Below, one piece after another: positions 1 to 10,400 of a stretch of DNA of 64,000 nucleotides; the stretch's first letter is position 1; each line of letters opens with the position of its first letter. The notes under the pieces were generated by a model that was given only the letters and a program-made list of their open reading frames with translations, had not been told where the DNA came from and searched no databases. Position numbers and translations under genes: made by a program. Source of the stretch: Oscillatoria acuminata PCC 6304 (GTDB lineage Bacteria; Cyanobacteriota; Cyanobacteriia; Cyanobacteriales; Laspinemataceae). Location of the stretch: NCBI RefSeq assembly GCF_000317105.1, contig NC_019693.1, positions 3,596,001 through 3,660,000 on the forward strand. The letters run 5' to 3'.

Positions 1-121
1 AAGAACTCCCCGGAGTTGCCGCCTTAGATGAAGCCTAAGTTTTGCTATTTTCAGACCGGGTTTGATACCCAGTCGTAGGGTATAACACTGCCTGAACAGG
101 GGATGACTCTTTCAGCAGTTG

Positions 122-152
122 AGTAGGGGTAATTTGATGAATTACCCCTACT
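122..152. terminator. Strong hairpin at the left edge
   Basis: A 13-bp perfect inverted repeat (122-134 with 140-152, core GTAGGGGTAATT) encloses a 5-base loop. It lies just after the 3' end of the minus-strand gene ending at 182 and could end transcription from either side. There is no long T-run directly behind the stem on either strand, so it may instead be one of the dispersed palindromes of this genome. No gene could be assigned to bases 1-121. Confidence 0.4.
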
Positions 153-181
153 TTAACCCGGTTTTTTACACCGGACTCATT

Positions 182-700
182 TTACTGAATTAATCCGATA
201 TCCCGCGCCATCTTATCATTCATGACGACAACAGAAGTCGGAGATAATTTCCAAATTTTGACGGTAGGCTTGAGCGCTTTTTTCAGTGCATCCTGGAGTG
301 GGGGTAGCCATGAATCCTGATGTCCTTGGATAACCAATATCAATCGAAAATCAGTTTTTTCTAAGGCCAGAGACTGAAAGAAAACAGGTAATTCGTCATA
401 GGTAGAAGCATGACGTTTGAGGCAAGTTGCAATACATAAAGTCAGTGCATTCGTGAGTTTGTCACAAATTTCTTGGATAAATTCATCAAAATTGGGTTGA
501 GTTTCAGGACGTGGAGAGCTAGATTTTGCCTCAACAATCCAGATCAGCGATCGGTTTGGATCACGCAGCAGCAGAAACTCGGCCATTTTCATATCGGATT
601 GAATGGCTTGATAGGTTTGACTGTTCTCAATATAAAAGCAATGTCCTTCGGGATAAGGTCCAAAAGTCATGCCCGACTCAATAATAGGGTCTAATGTCAT
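182..700 (-). CDS. Small PD-(D/E)xK-like protein coupled to an AAA ATPase
   Basis: 172 residues, no family firmly recognised. The best clue is residues 40-60: an acidic residue (E41) before a hydrophobic strand (FLLL), then a second strand ending in V-E57-A-K59. This is the E-x-K signature of restriction-endonuclease-like (PD-(D/E)xK) folds, with E where most families have D. The rest is mixed alpha/beta with no signal peptide or membrane segment. Its ATG overlaps the stop of the upstream ATPase gene (ATGA, 697-700), so the two are translationally coupled and probably work as a pair. That pairing recalls ATPase-nuclease defence modules, but the nuclease reading is inference from one motif. 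A catalytically inert partner of the ATPase is the alternative. Confidence 0.6.
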   Translation of the reverse strand: MTLDPIIESGMTFGPYPEGHCFYIENSQTYQAIQSDMKMAEFLLLRDPNRSLIWIVEAKSSSPRPETQPNFDEFIQEICDKLTNALTLCIATCLKRHASTYDELPVFFQSLALEKTDFRLILVIQGHQDSWLPPLQDALKKALKPTVKIWKLSPTSVVVMNDKMARDIGLIQ

Positions 701-1713
701 TCCAGTGCCAACCTGACCTCTTCTTGATATAACCGAATTGATTCATCAATAATAGGATTATCCGGTAAACCCTCTTGTAGATTTGCAGTATTCCACGTCT
801 CTTCATCGGCAGAAAGGATGGAAATAGAAAGGTTAGGGTTTTTTTGAGAAATTAAAAAAAGTTTTTTAATCACAAAATAAGAGTGACTAGCCATGAAAAA
901 TTGAATTCCAATTTTGGCTAACATCGCCAGAATATCCAGGAATTTGGAAATTGCCGTGGGATGCAAAGCCGCCTCGGGTTCATCAATGAACACAATCGAA
1001 CCCGAGTCTAAATAACCATTCTCCAGTAAAGTATCAAGAATGGAAAGTTTTTTAAATCCTTCGGCAGTCACCCCCATCGGAAATAGGTGATTCCCTGTTT
1101 TAAACTGCCAATTTCCCAACTTGCTATCATATTTTATTTTACCGTTAAAAATATCTTCCAGGCTTTGTCTGGGGTGAGCAAACTCAGCATCATTTGGGCT
1201 AATTTTGGGGAATTGTCGGAGCGCTCGGGCTAAATCTAAATAGGTATCATCAAACCCAAAAATTTTGCTTTGTTCGCGGGATTGTAAAATTAAGGATTGG
1301 AGAGAAATAATTTCTTTAGGGGGTAAGAAAATTGAGTTACTTTCCCGGGGTTGAACCTGATTTTCCAGGTGATGAATGGTTCGAGTTGTGTCTTTACCCA
1401 ATTCATACAAAAACGGTTGGCCATTAAAAGTAAGCTGGAACGATAGGGGTGCATCGGCTCCTTTCTGGACTAAATCGCCGAGTTGGTCTACTTCAAAAGT
1501 CCAGTAGAGTTTTTCCGATAAAATTTCCAAAGCACTCCTAGGCTCATTCCCTCGTTTATAGTCTTCTAGGGTTCGCATGGCAGTGTAGAGCGCTTTGAGT
1601 AAAATCGTTTTTCCGGTACCATTTCCGCCAATAATTAAGTTAATCTGGCTGGCATGGGGACAGGTAAGCTGCCGAATGGGTCCAAAGTTATTGAGTTGAA
1701 AGCTGTTGATCAT
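697..1713 (-). CDS. AAA ATPase of the SMC/ABC-like (AAA_21/OLD) class
   Basis: 338 residues. The N-terminus starts with the 'F-x-L-x-N-F-G-P-I' strand typical of ABC/SMC-type standalone ATPases. Walker A is GGNGTGKT (29-36). Walker B is IDEPEAALHP with D244/E245. A switch histidine sits in MASHSYFVIKK near residue 277. No transmembrane helix and no separate TOPRIM domain were seen, so it is shorter than OLD nucleases. AGGA lies about 8 bases before the ATG. It overlaps the downstream 172-aa gene by 4 bases and follows a 75-aa gene by 56 bp on the same strand. Such ATPases occur in many phage-defence and DNA-repair modules as the energy-using sensor. Its specific job here is unknown. Confidence 0.85.
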   Translation of the reverse strand: MINSFQLNNFGPIRQLTCPHASQINLIIGGNGTGKTILLKALYTAMRTLEDYKRGNEPRSALEILSEKLYWTFEVDQLGDLVQKGADAPLSFQLTFNGQPFLYELGKDTTRTIHHLENQVQPRESNSIFLPPKEIISLQSLILQSREQSKIFGFDDTYLDLARALRQFPKISPNDAEFAHPRQSLEDIFNGKIKYDSKLGNWQFKTGNHLFPMGVTAEGFKKLSILDTLLENGYLDSGSIVFIDEPEAALHPTAISKFLDILAMLAKIGIQFFMASHSYFVIKKLFLISQKNPNLSISILSADEETWNTANLQEGLPDNPIIDESIRLYQEEVRLALE

Positions 1714-1769
1714 CGGTCATTTTCCTCAAACGAGGGTTTTTTATCTTCTGGTAACGGGGAACCTGAATA

Positions 1770-1997
1770 TCAGGGCTTGGATTCATGTTTAGCCGTCTCG
1801 AAAGCCTGGATTTTTTTATAAAGGCTATTAACGGTTTCCCGTTTAAAAAGTTGCTCTTTTGTTTTTAAATAATTCCCTTCTCCCAGTTGACAAAGGGCTA
1901 CAAAGCGAGCGAAACTAGAAGGGTCAAGATGAGTGGATAAAATTTCTAAGGCTTGGTGAAGCAACTGTTTGTCGCTGGGTCTATTGATTTTCATCAT
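1770..1997 (-). CDS. 75-aa conserved cyanobacterial-type protein, possible antitoxin
   Basis: A small soluble, largely helical protein beginning MMKINRPSD and carrying an F-V-A-L-C-Q-L-G-E-G-N-Y-L core (residues 32-44). I recognise the type as a short cyanobacterial protein that sits beside PIN-like genes, but not a named family. Two in-frame ATGs lie at the start (1997 and 1994). The first 17 bases overlap the 3' end of a broken PIN-like reading frame, an arrangement common in toxin-antitoxin pairs. An antitoxin role is inference only. It is followed by the AAA ATPase on the same strand. Confidence 0.6.
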   Translation of the reverse strand: MMKINRPSDKQLLHQALEILSTHLDPSSFARFVALCQLGEGNYLKTKEQLFKRETVNSLYKKIQAFETAKHESKP

Positions 1998-2180
1998 CCA
2001 TCTCCAAAATAAAATCAGCGAAATTCATGACGGGCAGGTTTAGGGATTGACCCTGATAAATGAATCGGTGATTGGTGGTTATCAAATCATCGCTCGGGGT
2101 CGCTTTAGCATAGGCAAGGGGCACAGAATCAATCGCTTTGAGCCAGTTTTTTCTCACCCTTGAGCGTCTTAAAGATTGAT
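1981..2180 (-). pseudogene. C-terminal remnant of a PIN-like toxin gene
   Basis: Translating the minus strand in the frame ending at the TAG at 1981-1983 gives about 60 codons: a hydrophobic stretch A-I-D-S-V-P-L-A-Y, then DDLITTNHRF, Y-Q-G, LNLPVMNFADFI. The D-x-x-I-x-T-N block followed by a short strand and L-P-V resembles the end of PIN-domain ribonucleases. An in-frame stop lies just upstream (near 2180) and no start codon is present, so the gene has lost its N-terminal two thirds. It overlaps the start of the 75-aa gene, its likely former partner. The family assignment is tentative. Confidence 0.35.
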
Positions 2181-2200
2181 TCTAATTTTAACAAAAAAGC

Positions 2201-2249
2201 GCATCAGTCAGTTAATCTAATCTAAAAATAGAAATGTGCTGACTGATGC
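2201..2249. repeat. 11-bp inverted repeat in the gap before cysK
   Basis: GCATCAGTCAG at 2201-2211 pairs with CTGACTGATGC at 2239-2249 around a 27-base spacer. It sits where the PIN-like remnant breaks off, so it may mark a rearrangement point. The rest of 2250-2659 shows no convincing gene; short overlapping frames on both strands lack start signals. Confidence 0.5.
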
Positions 2250-2659
2250 CGGAATGACAGACTGAATGTCTTCTCTGGTAAGGGTTAGCCGATTGGATGT
2301 TGAGCGACTTGATGGGTGCCGACTGCCCCAATCTCCAACTAAAATCATTCCAAATCGCGCTATAATAAAATTTTGTCATTTTCACGGGTTGACGACGACT
2401 CCCATGCAGTTTAGAGAAATAGGGTTTGGATTGATTCATTTATCAAAACTTGGCAGTCACCTCTCACATACCGGGACGTTTGATGAGTAAAGTTTTATTA
2501 CATCAACCTTGACCATGCCCCATTCTCAAGCGTTTACTGGAGTCGGGTTAAGCTCAAAAATCCCCCGAGGGAACCCTACTCAAATCGGTCAGTCCAACCT
2601 GGTGCTGCACCGTTCTCAACAGTCAATCATCCCACGAACCCTATCTATTCAGTGAAGTC

Positions 2660-3622
2660 ATGAAAATAGCTCGAAATATTACCGAACTCGTCGGTCGCAC
2701 TCCTTTAGTCGATTTAAACCGCATTCCTCAAGCTGAAGGTTGTGTGGCTAGAATTGTGGTGAAATTAGAAGGCATGAACCCCGCCTCTTCCGTTAAGGAT
2801 CGCATCGGCGTCAATATGATTAATGTTGCCGAAGAGCAGGGCAGAATTATTCCCGGAAAAACCGTATTAGTTGAACCGACCTCGGGAAATACCGGAATTG
2901 CCCTGGCAATGGCTGCTGCTGCAAAGGGCTATCAACTGATTCTAACCATGCCCGAAACCATGAGTCAAGAGCGCCGATTGATGTTGAGCGCTTATGGGGC
3001 TAAGGTGGAATTGACTCCGGGGAATATGGGCATGAAAGGGGCCATCTCTCGCGCCCAAGAAATTGTGGACAGTACCCCAGATGCCTATATGTTGCAACAG
3101 TTTAGCAACCCCGCTAATCCGCAGATTCATCAGCAAACCACTGCAGAAGAAATTTGGGAAGATACGGATGGTGCTGTAGACTTTTTGGTTGCTGGGGTCG
3201 GAACGGGCGGAACTTTAACCGGCGTGGCAGAAGTGCTCAAGGCCCGCAAACCGAGTTTTAAGGCGATCGCCGTTGAACCCACCAATAGTCCCATCCTCTC
3301 TGGCGGATCTGCCGGTCCCCACAAAATTCAAGGCATCGGGGCCGGATTTATTCCCGATGTTTTAAATGTCGAACTCATTGATGAAGTGATTGTGGTCAGC
3401 GATGATGAATCAATGGCCTATGGTCGTCGTTTGGCCCGGGAAGAAGGTCTCCTCTCCGGTATTTCCTCCGGTGCCGCCTTATGCGCCGCGATCCGCCTCG
3501 CTCAACGCCCAGAAAATCAAGGTAAACTGATTGTCATGATTCAGCCCAGTTTTGGCGAACGTTACCTGAGCACTCCCCTCTTCCAGGACCCTGAACTCCA
3601 AGAGGCAGCAGCAATTAGTTAA
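2660..3622 (+). CDS. cysK: Cysteine synthase (O-acetylserine sulfhydrylase)
   Basis: Makes L-cysteine from O-acetylserine and sulfide, the last step of assimilatory sulfate reduction, in the cytoplasm. 320 residues, normal for CysK. PLP-binding motifs are all present: the Schiff-base lysine K46 in S-S-V-K-D-R, the substrate loop PTSGNTG (73-79), the phosphate-binding GTGGT (181-185) and SGISSGAA (266-273). The end of the fold has FGERYLST, where the usual form is DSGERYLST; this variant suggests one of several paralogues rather than the canonical copy. It stands alone with no coupled gene, so it is probably transcribed on its own. Confidence in the reaction is high; substrate preference (CysK versus CysM-like) is less certain. 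Confidence 0.93.
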   Translation: MKIARNITELVGRTPLVDLNRIPQAEGCVARIVVKLEGMNPASSVKDRIGVNMINVAEEQGRIIPGKTVLVEPTSGNTGIALAMAAAAKGYQLILTMPETMSQERRLMLSAYGAKVELTPGNMGMKGAISRAQEIVDSTPDAYMLQQFSNPANPQIHQQTTAEEIWEDTDGAVDFLVAGVGTGGTLTGVAEVLKARKPSFKAIAVEPTNSPILSGGSAGPHKIQGIGAGFIPDVLNVELIDEVIVVSDDESMAYGRRLAREEGLLSGISSGAALCAAIRLAQRPENQGKLIVMIQPSFGERYLSTPLFQDPELQEAAAIS

Positions 3623-3646
3623 TCTCCCTTCATTTATTTTTCCCCT

Positions 3647-3699
3647 GAACTCGACACTGTGACCCAGAAACCCGATTTCTCTGTTACGGTGTCGAGTTC
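3647..3699. terminator. Inverted repeat downstream of cysK
   Basis: GAACTCGACAC (3647-3657) pairs perfectly with GTGTCGAGTTC (3689-3699). The 31-base loop contains a degenerate copy of the AGAAACC-GGGTTTCT palindrome found elsewhere in the window. It lies 25 bases after the cysK stop and may end or stabilise that message. It lacks a T-run, so a dispersed repeat is equally possible. Confidence 0.45.
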
Positions 3700-3905
3700 T
3701 GCTTAGGGACTTGGACCCCGGTCACCAGGGATCTGACAGCGCCTTGGAAGCGATCGCCTCTTTCTGCTGTTCAACCCTTCACCCCTGCAAGACTGGGCTA
3801 AATTGACTCGAAACGTTTCCCATTCTGTCTGATTGATGATTTTTTTAGAGGGGAGACGCTATATTGTTTGAAAGGGTATTTATCAACAAGTAAAAATAAT
3901 ATATT

Positions 3906-4127
3906 ATGGAAATTAAAGGACCTAAAAAATGTTGGAATATCGAATTATTTGATGACTTAGATATTTTCGGGGGTCAAGAAATTAGCTTATCAATTGAGCC
4001 TGGGAGAGAATTTTGGCAACGTCTTCAGTCCTTTCGCCAAGAACTGGATTCGGAGGGAATATGGATCGACCCCGATGTTTTTGAAGGGGTGCGGGATTCA
4101 TCCTCGGGTCGAGAAGTGATTTTATAA
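3906..4127 (+). CDS. 73-aa hypothetical protein, possible antitoxin C-terminus type
   Basis: A small acidic protein of 73 residues, beginning MEIKGPKKCW and ending VRDSSSGREVIL. Family not recognised with confidence. The second half (F-W-Q-R-L-Q-S-F-R, then D-P-D-V-F, then V-R-D) resembles the tail of some cyanobacterial AbrB/VapB-type antitoxins, but no DNA-binding AbrB core and no toxin partner are present. It is preceded by an A/T-rich stretch that could carry its promoter. It sits alone between cysK and the ABC transporter gene. Confidence 0.5.
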   Translation: MEIKGPKKCWNIELFDDLDIFGGQEISLSIEPGREFWQRLQSFRQELDSEGIWIDPDVFEGVRDSSSGREVIL

Positions 4128-4401
4128 GTTGACGATTTTTATGAAATACTAATATTCTCTTTGAGGGGAATAAAGGTTTAGCAACTTTAGCCTGTGACTT
4201 TAGGGGCTTTCCCAGGCTTTGACTCGGTTTTTAGTGCCAGGGTCCCTGATGGAGAGCGTACCCGGCGATCGCTCCGGCTCCGGAGTGGGTTACTATTGAG
4301 AGCATACTGATGCAGCTTTTCTTCTAAAATTACCGCTTACATTACAATATCTATCGAACTGACCCTGTTACAATCTTCCTACCTTTTCCCCCTAATTCTC
4401 C

Positions 4402-6300
4402 ATGACAGACACCGTTCTTGATGTTCGCAATCTGCAAGTCCAATTTTTCACCGAAGGAAGACCCGTTAAAGCGGTTGACCAAATTTCCTTTACGGTTCAA
4501 CGCGGCCAAACCGTGGGGATTGTTGGGGAGTCGGGTTCCGGGAAATCCGTCACCTCCCTGGCGGTGATGGGATTAGTGCCGACTCCGGGACGGATTTCCG
4601 GGGGCGAAATTTGGTTTAGAGGAACTCAGGAAGAAGACCCCATCGATTTATTGGCCCTGCCTCCCCAAGCGAAACAGCAGTATCGCGGGGGCAAAATTTC
4701 GATGATTTTTCAGGAACCCATGAGTTCTCTGAACCCGGTTTATAATATCGGATTTCAACTGACTGAAGCGATTTTGTTGCATCATCAGATATCAGAATCT
4801 GAGGCCAGAAGACGGGCGATCGCCGCTTTACAAGAGGTGAAGTTGTTACCTAGTGATGCAGAATTGCGCGAACAGGTGCAGCTTCCCGAAACGGCAACAG
4901 AACGGGAAATCATGCAACAGGTGAATCAGCAAAAATTGGCGATTTTGAAGCGCTATCCTCATGAACTCTCTGGCGGTCAAATTCAGCGGGTGATGATTGC
5001 GATGGCGATTTCCTGTGACCCCACTTTGCTGATTGCGGATGAACCAACCACGGCCTTGGATGTGACGGTCCAGGCGAGAATCCTGGAATTAATGCGGGAT
5101 TTGCGCGATCGCCGGGGAATGTCCATGATGTTTATTACCCATGACCTCGGGGTGATTGCGGAAATCGCCGATCAAGTGGCGGTGATGTACCAAGGTAAAA
5201 TTGTCGAACAGGGTTCGGTGTTACAAATTTTTTCTAATCCCCAACATCCTTATACAAAAGGTCTATTAGCTTGTCGTCCCCGTCCCGATCGCCGGTTAAT
5301 TTATCTGCCGACAGTCTCGGATTTTATGGAAGTGGTTACCAACGCCAATGGCGATCGCGAAATTCGGGAAAAACATAGCGAAACTCACGACTCCCTGGAC
5401 GGAGTAACAAACATCCAAGAAGTCAGTGAGACCGACGTAAAACAACGATTAACTGACTTACAGCAAAAGTCCCCTCTGCTAGAAGTTCGTAACCTAGAAG
5501 TCGCTTTTCCCGTGCGCGGGGTCTTTGGAGAAACCCAACGTTATATTATGGCCGTGAATGGGGTTTCTTTTGAAGTGTATCCGGGAGAAACCTTGGGATT
5601 GGTGGGAGAATCCGGTTGTGGTAAAACCACCCTCGCCCGCACCTTATTAAGATTAATTGAACCCACTGCCGGGAAAGTGTTATTTGAAGGGCAAGATGTG
5701 GGCAAACTTGAAGGGAGAGCGTTGCGACAAGTGCGCCGAGAAATGCAAATTGTCTTCCAAAATCCGTTTAGTTCCCTGAATCCCCGGATGAGCATTGGGA
5801 ACTTGGTAATGGAACCGTTGAAAATACATGGAGTGGGTGAGAGTGCCCGCCACCGACGAGAGCGATCGGCCTATTTATTAGAACGAGTGGGATTAAATGC
5901 GGAATTGATGAATCGCTATCCCCATGAGTTTTCAGGAGGTCAACGACAACGGATTTGTATCGCTAGAGCATTAGCGCTCAATCCTAAGTTTATTATTTGC
6001 GATGAATCGGTTTCCGCTTTAGATGTATCGGTGCAAGCGCAGGTTCTGAATTTGTTAAAAGAATTACAGGAGGAGTTTAAACTCACCTATATTTTCATTT
6101 CCCATGATTTGAGTGTGGTCAAGTTTATGAGCGATCGCATTCTCGTCATGAATAAAGGCAAGATAGAAGAAGTCGGTCCCGCCGAAAGCATCTACAGCGA
6201 CCCCCAACAAGACTACACGCGATCGCTCATTTCCTCCATTCCCACCGGCACCCTTGATCGCATCCAAGAACAACAAGCACAGCGGCAGGTGTCGGCGTAG
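4402..6300 (+). CDS. Fused two-cassette ABC transporter ATPase (oligopeptide/nickel, DppD-DppF type)
   Basis: 632 residues carrying two complete ABC ATPase domains, equivalent to DppD/OppD and DppF/OppF in one chain. Domain 1: Walker A GESGSGKS (42-49), signature LSGGQ (189-193), Walker B LLIADE (209-214). Domain 2: Walker A GESGCGKT near 401-408, signature FSGGQRQR, Walker B FIICDE, with the N-P-F-S-S-L-N-P motif typical of oligopeptide ATPases. It would power uptake of peptides, nickel or a similar small solute at the inner membrane. No permease or binding-protein gene is nearby, so its partners are encoded elsewhere, as is common in cyanobacteria. ATG at 4402 gives a good N-terminus (L-D-V-R-N-L). 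Substrate cannot be told from sequence. Confidence 0.92.
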   Translation: MTDTVLDVRNLQVQFFTEGRPVKAVDQISFTVQRGQTVGIVGESGSGKSVTSLAVMGLVPTPGRISGGEIWFRGTQEEDPIDLLALPPQAKQQYRGGKISMIFQEPMSSLNPVYNIGFQLTEAILLHHQISESEARRRAIAALQEVKLLPSDAELREQVQLPETATEREIMQQVNQQKLAILKRYPHELSGGQIQRVMIAMAISCDPTLLIADEPTTALDVTVQARILELMRDLRDRRGMSMMFITHDLGVIAEIADQVAVMYQGKIVEQGSVLQIFSNPQHPYTKGLLACRPRPDRRLIYLPTVSDFMEVVTNANGDREIREKHSETHDSLDGVTNIQEVSETDVKQRLTDLQQKSPLLEVRNLEVAFPVRGVFGETQRYIMAVNGVSFEVYPGETLGLVGESGCGKTTLARTLLRLIEPTAGKVLFEGQDVGKLEGRALRQVRREMQIVFQNPFSSLNPRMSIGNLVMEPLKIHGVGESARHRRERSAYLLERVGLNAELMNRYPHEFSGGQRQRICIARALALNPKFIICDESVSALDVSVQAQVLNLLKELQEEFKLTYIFISHDLSVVKFMSDRILVMNKGKIEEVGPAESIYSDPQQDYTRSLISSIPTGTLDRIQEQQAQRQVSA

Positions 6301-6310
6301 TTTGGGGGGA

Positions 6311-6342
6311 TTTGTCATTTGTCATTTGTCATTTGTCATTTG
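6311..6342. repeat. 7-bp tandem repeat (CATTTGT)n
   Basis: About five copies of CATTTGT directly after the ABC gene, running into a G-rich GATGGGG tract up to about 6377. Slippage-prone simple sequence with no coding sense. Confidence 0.8.
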
Positions 6343-6420
6343 TTGATGGGGAGATGGGGGAGATGGGGAGGATGGGGGTCTTCCCTTTCAACGTCATGAC
6401 TGAAGTCGTTTCTTCATTTT

Positions 6421-6448
6421 CGTAGTAACGACTGAAGTCGTTACTACG
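6421..6448. repeat. 13-bp stem palindrome of the CGACTGAAGTCG family
   Basis: CGTAGTAACGACT pairs with AGTCGTTACTACG across two bases. Shorter relatives occur at 6394-6412, around 31737 and around 50457. It sits just past the 3' end of the convergent glycosyltransferase gene and may help end transcription from either strand. Confidence 0.75.
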
Positions 6449-6465
6449 AACAAGGGGAAACATCC

Positions 6466-7203
6466 TTACTGACGGAGGGCGGTTTTCATCGAAATCCAGG
6501 CAAAGTGGGGTAATGCTAACATTCTTCGCCAGCGCCAAGGTTCTTGGTAGAGACGGTAGGCCCACTCCATCTGGAGGCGTTGTAACCACACTGGAGCTCG
6601 TTCTTTTTGACCGGACCAAATATCGAAACTACCGCCAACTCCGACCCAAATCGCATCGGGACATAAATGGCGATTTTCTCGAATCCAAAACTCTTGGCGG
6701 GGAACGCCTAATCCGACTAAAATCAATCGGGGTTGCAGTTGTTGAAGTCTTGCTTTGAATGCCGGTTCATCCTCTGGAGACAGATATCCGTCCTGAGTGC
6801 CGGCGATCGCCAATGCCGGTAACTCCGTTTGCCATCGCTTCGCCGCTATCTCAGCAATTCCCGGTTTCCCCCCAAAGAAAAAGGTGGAACAGTCCTCCCC
6901 CAAATCCCCCGCTAACTGCACCAAGGACTCCGCCAGTTCAATCCCAGGACAGCGCTGGATTTTTCGACCCCGGACCAGAAAGTAAAACACCACTCCGGCA
7001 CCATCGGGGATCACCAAATCCGCCTGATGAATCACCTCAGCGAGGTCCAGATTTTCTAGCGCTTGCATCGCCATTTCCGCATTCAGGGTCACCACATGAG
7101 TACCCTGGCGTTGCTGCAACCGCGACTGTAACCAGTCTCGATAGTGCGTGGTAATATGAACCGGCAGTCCCAATACAGAAAATTTTTGCAACACCTGTAA
7201 CAT
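6466..7203 (-). CDS. WecG/TagA/CpsF family glycosyltransferase (GT26)
   Basis: 245 residues. The family transfers N-acetylmannosaminuronate or a related sugar to a lipid-linked sugar in the making of exopolysaccharide or wall polymers at the cytoplasmic membrane face. Family landmarks in order: T-L-N-A-E-M (about 39-44), P-D-G-A-G-V-V (about 66-72), P-G-I-E-L-A-E, L-V-G-L-G-V-P-R-Q-E-F-W-I, G-V-G-G-S-F-D-I-W-S-G, then the basic amphipathic tail R-A-P-x-W-L-Q-R-L-x-x-E-W-x-Y-R-L-Y-Q-E-P that anchors it to the membrane. Length is normal. It is convergent with the ABC ATPase gene and divergent from the GH15-like gene, with no other polysaccharide gene nearby. The exact sugar is unknown. Confidence 0.9.
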   Translation of the reverse strand: MLQVLQKFSVLGLPVHITTHYRDWLQSRLQQRQGTHVVTLNAEMAMQALENLDLAEVIHQADLVIPDGAGVVFYFLVRGRKIQRCPGIELAESLVQLAGDLGEDCSTFFFGGKPGIAEIAAKRWQTELPALAIAGTQDGYLSPEDEPAFKARLQQLQPRLILVGLGVPRQEFWIRENRHLCPDAIWVGVGGSFDIWSGQKERAPVWLQRLQMEWAYRLYQEPWRWRRMLALPHFAWISMKTALRQ

Positions 7204-7450
7204 AACCCTTTTGTTTTTAGACCCTTACTTCCAGCTTGCTAACGCCTCAGCTTATTCTTGACTAAATTTGATTTTAATTATATTTTAATTTTATTACGAT
7301 TACCCTCAGTTTTATAAAAATTACGGATAATCAGGTGCGCTCTTATTTATAAAAGTTGCTATCAAAGCGCCCGGATATTCTCTAGGCAGGGTAAAAGCCC
7401 CTTGCGCCACCCAGTTCAATCTTACTGTTTCTTCTACCCCCAACAACCTC

Positions 7451-10400
7451 ATGACCCTGACCTCAAGCGAACGTCAAACCCGATTAGACTACTACTATCA
7501 CCAAATCCAGTCTCTCATTCTGGTTCGCCAAAATCCGATTACGGGACTGTTACCCGCTTCTACCGCCATCAATGCCCACGGCGACTATACTGATGCCTGG
7601 GTGCGCGACAATGTTTATAGCATTCTCGCCGTCTGGGGGTTGGCCCTCGCCTATCGCAAAATGGATGATTCCCAAGGACGCACCTATGAGTTAGAACATA
7701 GTGTGGTGAAGTTGATGCGGGGATTGCTTTTTTGTATGATGCGGCAAGCGGACAAGGTAGAACGCTTCAAGGAAACCCAATCTCTGTTGGATTGTTTACA
7801 CGCCAAATTCGATACCCATACGGGAGATACGGTGGTTGGAGATAATGAGTGGGGACATCTCCAAATTGATGCCACTTCAATATTTTTGTTGATGTTGGCT
7901 CAAATGTCCGTTTCTGGGTTATCCATCATTTATACGGTGGATGAGGTTAATTTTATTCAAAACTTGGTCTATTATATTGGACGAGCTTATCGCACTCCCG
8001 ATTATGGAATCTGGGAACGAGGAAATAAAATTAATAAAGGCAATCCGGAATTAAATGCTTCTTCCATTGGCATGGCACTGGCGGCATTGGAAGCGATTAA
8101 TGGGGTGAATCTGTTTGGGGTCAAAGGGTCTCAGAGTTCGGTGATTCATGTCTTGGCGGATGAAATTGCCCGCGCAAGGCAGACGTTGGAATCGATTCTG
8201 CCTCGGGAATCGAGTTCTAAGGAAGTGGATGCAGCGTTGTTGAGTATCATTACTTTTCCCGCCTTTGCGATCGAGGATGGTCCGTTATGCGATCGCACCA
8301 AACAGAAAGTTATCACTAAATTACAGGGAAAATACGGCTGTAAGCGGTTTTTGCGCGATGGACATCAAACGGTTTTAGAAGACCCTTGGCGCTTGCATTA
8401 CGAACCTTGGGAACTGAAAAAGTTTGAAAATATTGAATGTGAGTGGCCGTTATTTTTTACCTACTTGTTCCTAGATGGGATTTTTAGAGGCGATCGCAGC
8501 CAAACCGAAGAGTATAGAGAACGCCTCAACTCCCTAGTTGTGGAATCCTACGGATTGAAACTCCTGCCTGAATTATATTACATTCCCGCCGACAAAGTAG
8601 AAGCCGAACGGACCAATCCCCAGACTCAACCGCGTCTCCCCAATGAAAATCTCCCCTTAGTCTGGGCGCAAAGCCTCTATTTCCTCGGTCTGATGCTGGA
8701 TGAAGGGTTGTTACACCGAGGGGATATCGACCCATTAGGACGCCGCCGCACCCTCGCTGGACGCCGCAAACCTGTGGTGCAAATCGCCCTGCTGGCGGAA
8801 GATGAAGACCTGCAAACCGAACTCGCCTATCACGGCATCGCCACCCAAACTCCGGCAGAAGTCGAACCGCTTCAAGTGCGAAAAGCGCGAGACCTCTCTG
8901 GGGTCTATCGGCAAATTGGCCGCAACGATAAATTTGGGCTAACGGGACGACCCGTGCGCCGCTTGCGGAGTCTCACTACTTCTAATATTTTTCGGATTCG
9001 GGGGGAAACGATTGTCTTCCTGCCGTCGTTCTTAGACCAGCAGGAATTTTATCTCACCTTAGATTATCACTTTTTGGTATCCAATATCAAGGGTGAACTG
9101 GCCTATATCCATCGCCATTGGTGGCGCTATCCTCAAATTGGGGGTCATGGGGTAGGACGTCCCACGGTCACTTTGCTCCTAACTCATGCCATGTTAGAAA
9201 CCGATGGCAGTAGTGAGGGATTTCTTCCGGCATTGCTGGAACTGATGAAAGAATTGCGGGATGGAGACTGTGAAGGGACGCCGGTGAAGTTGGGACGACT
9301 GAATCAATTGATGCTCACCGGCAGTATTGAGCGGATTGATTTTCTCCATGAATTTCAGTTTAGTGAAAATCCGGTACAAAATGCGGCCCCCGCTTGTTAT
9401 TTTTTGGCTTACGATGCCGAGAAAAATTGGCCTTTAAGTCATACTCAGGAGTTCATGCTAGAGTGTGAAACAGACCCGGGATTGTTGCTGGATAGTTTGC
9501 GGTCCTCTTTTAATTTGTATGAGCAAATCGAACTGTTGCATACCCTGTCTCGCTTGCGGGGATTAGAGTTTGAGACGGGACTGGCAGGACCCGGACGCCC
9601 GGTGACGGTGGCAGATTTGCTGAATGAAGTGTATTTTAAAGCGGGAACCGGGAAGGCGATCGGGGATTGTGCGATCGCCGGAAGTCCGAAAAGAAAGACT
9701 ACCCGAACCGAAGCGAATAGCACTGAGAATGCCGCCGAAAAGCAGATTCATTGGTCCGTCGTCCGTCGCGCCGCCGGGTTGCTGAATAAAGTAGATATTG
9801 GGTTATCCGATGCGGTGACGGATATCCTCGTCCGACAAAAGCAGATTACCGTCGGCAAAGCCTATACTGAGGCATCCCTGATTTCTCGTCCGATGTCCTA
9901 TACAGAAATTGTAGACAAAATTCGGCAGTTTTGCGGGGAGGACATTCGCGATCGCGTCTTGACTCAGGAGATTTTACTCTATCTGGGGTTATTAATCAAA
10001 GCCGAACCGGACCTGTTTAATGGATTGCTCACCCTGCGCGTGAGTTACTTAATCCTGCTGATTACCAGTGAACTCGCCAAAGAATTAAACCTCACCCAAG
10101 ATGAAGCCTATGAACGGGTAATGGAATTAAGCCCCTTTGAAATTAATAATCGCTTGCGGGAAGTGTTGAAAGGATATGCGGGGATGAATAAACTCCTGAA
10201 AAAACAAGAATCCCTGCACGTCCAACAGCAAGAACAAGAGATTGAATGGGTGGTGCTTCCTTCCCCCAATGAAACCGAAGAAATCTCCGGCAATTGGCAG
10301 CGACGGCGACAGTTAGATGGCGCAGCAGGACGAGTCCCGAAAGAGTTTTATCCTCGGGTGTGGCAAGTCATGCAACATTGTAAAGGCTTAGTGATTGGGG

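Noticed and set aside
2212-2490. Opposing 74-75 codon frames before cysK
   Set aside because: They shadow each other, lack ribosome sites and show no family features.
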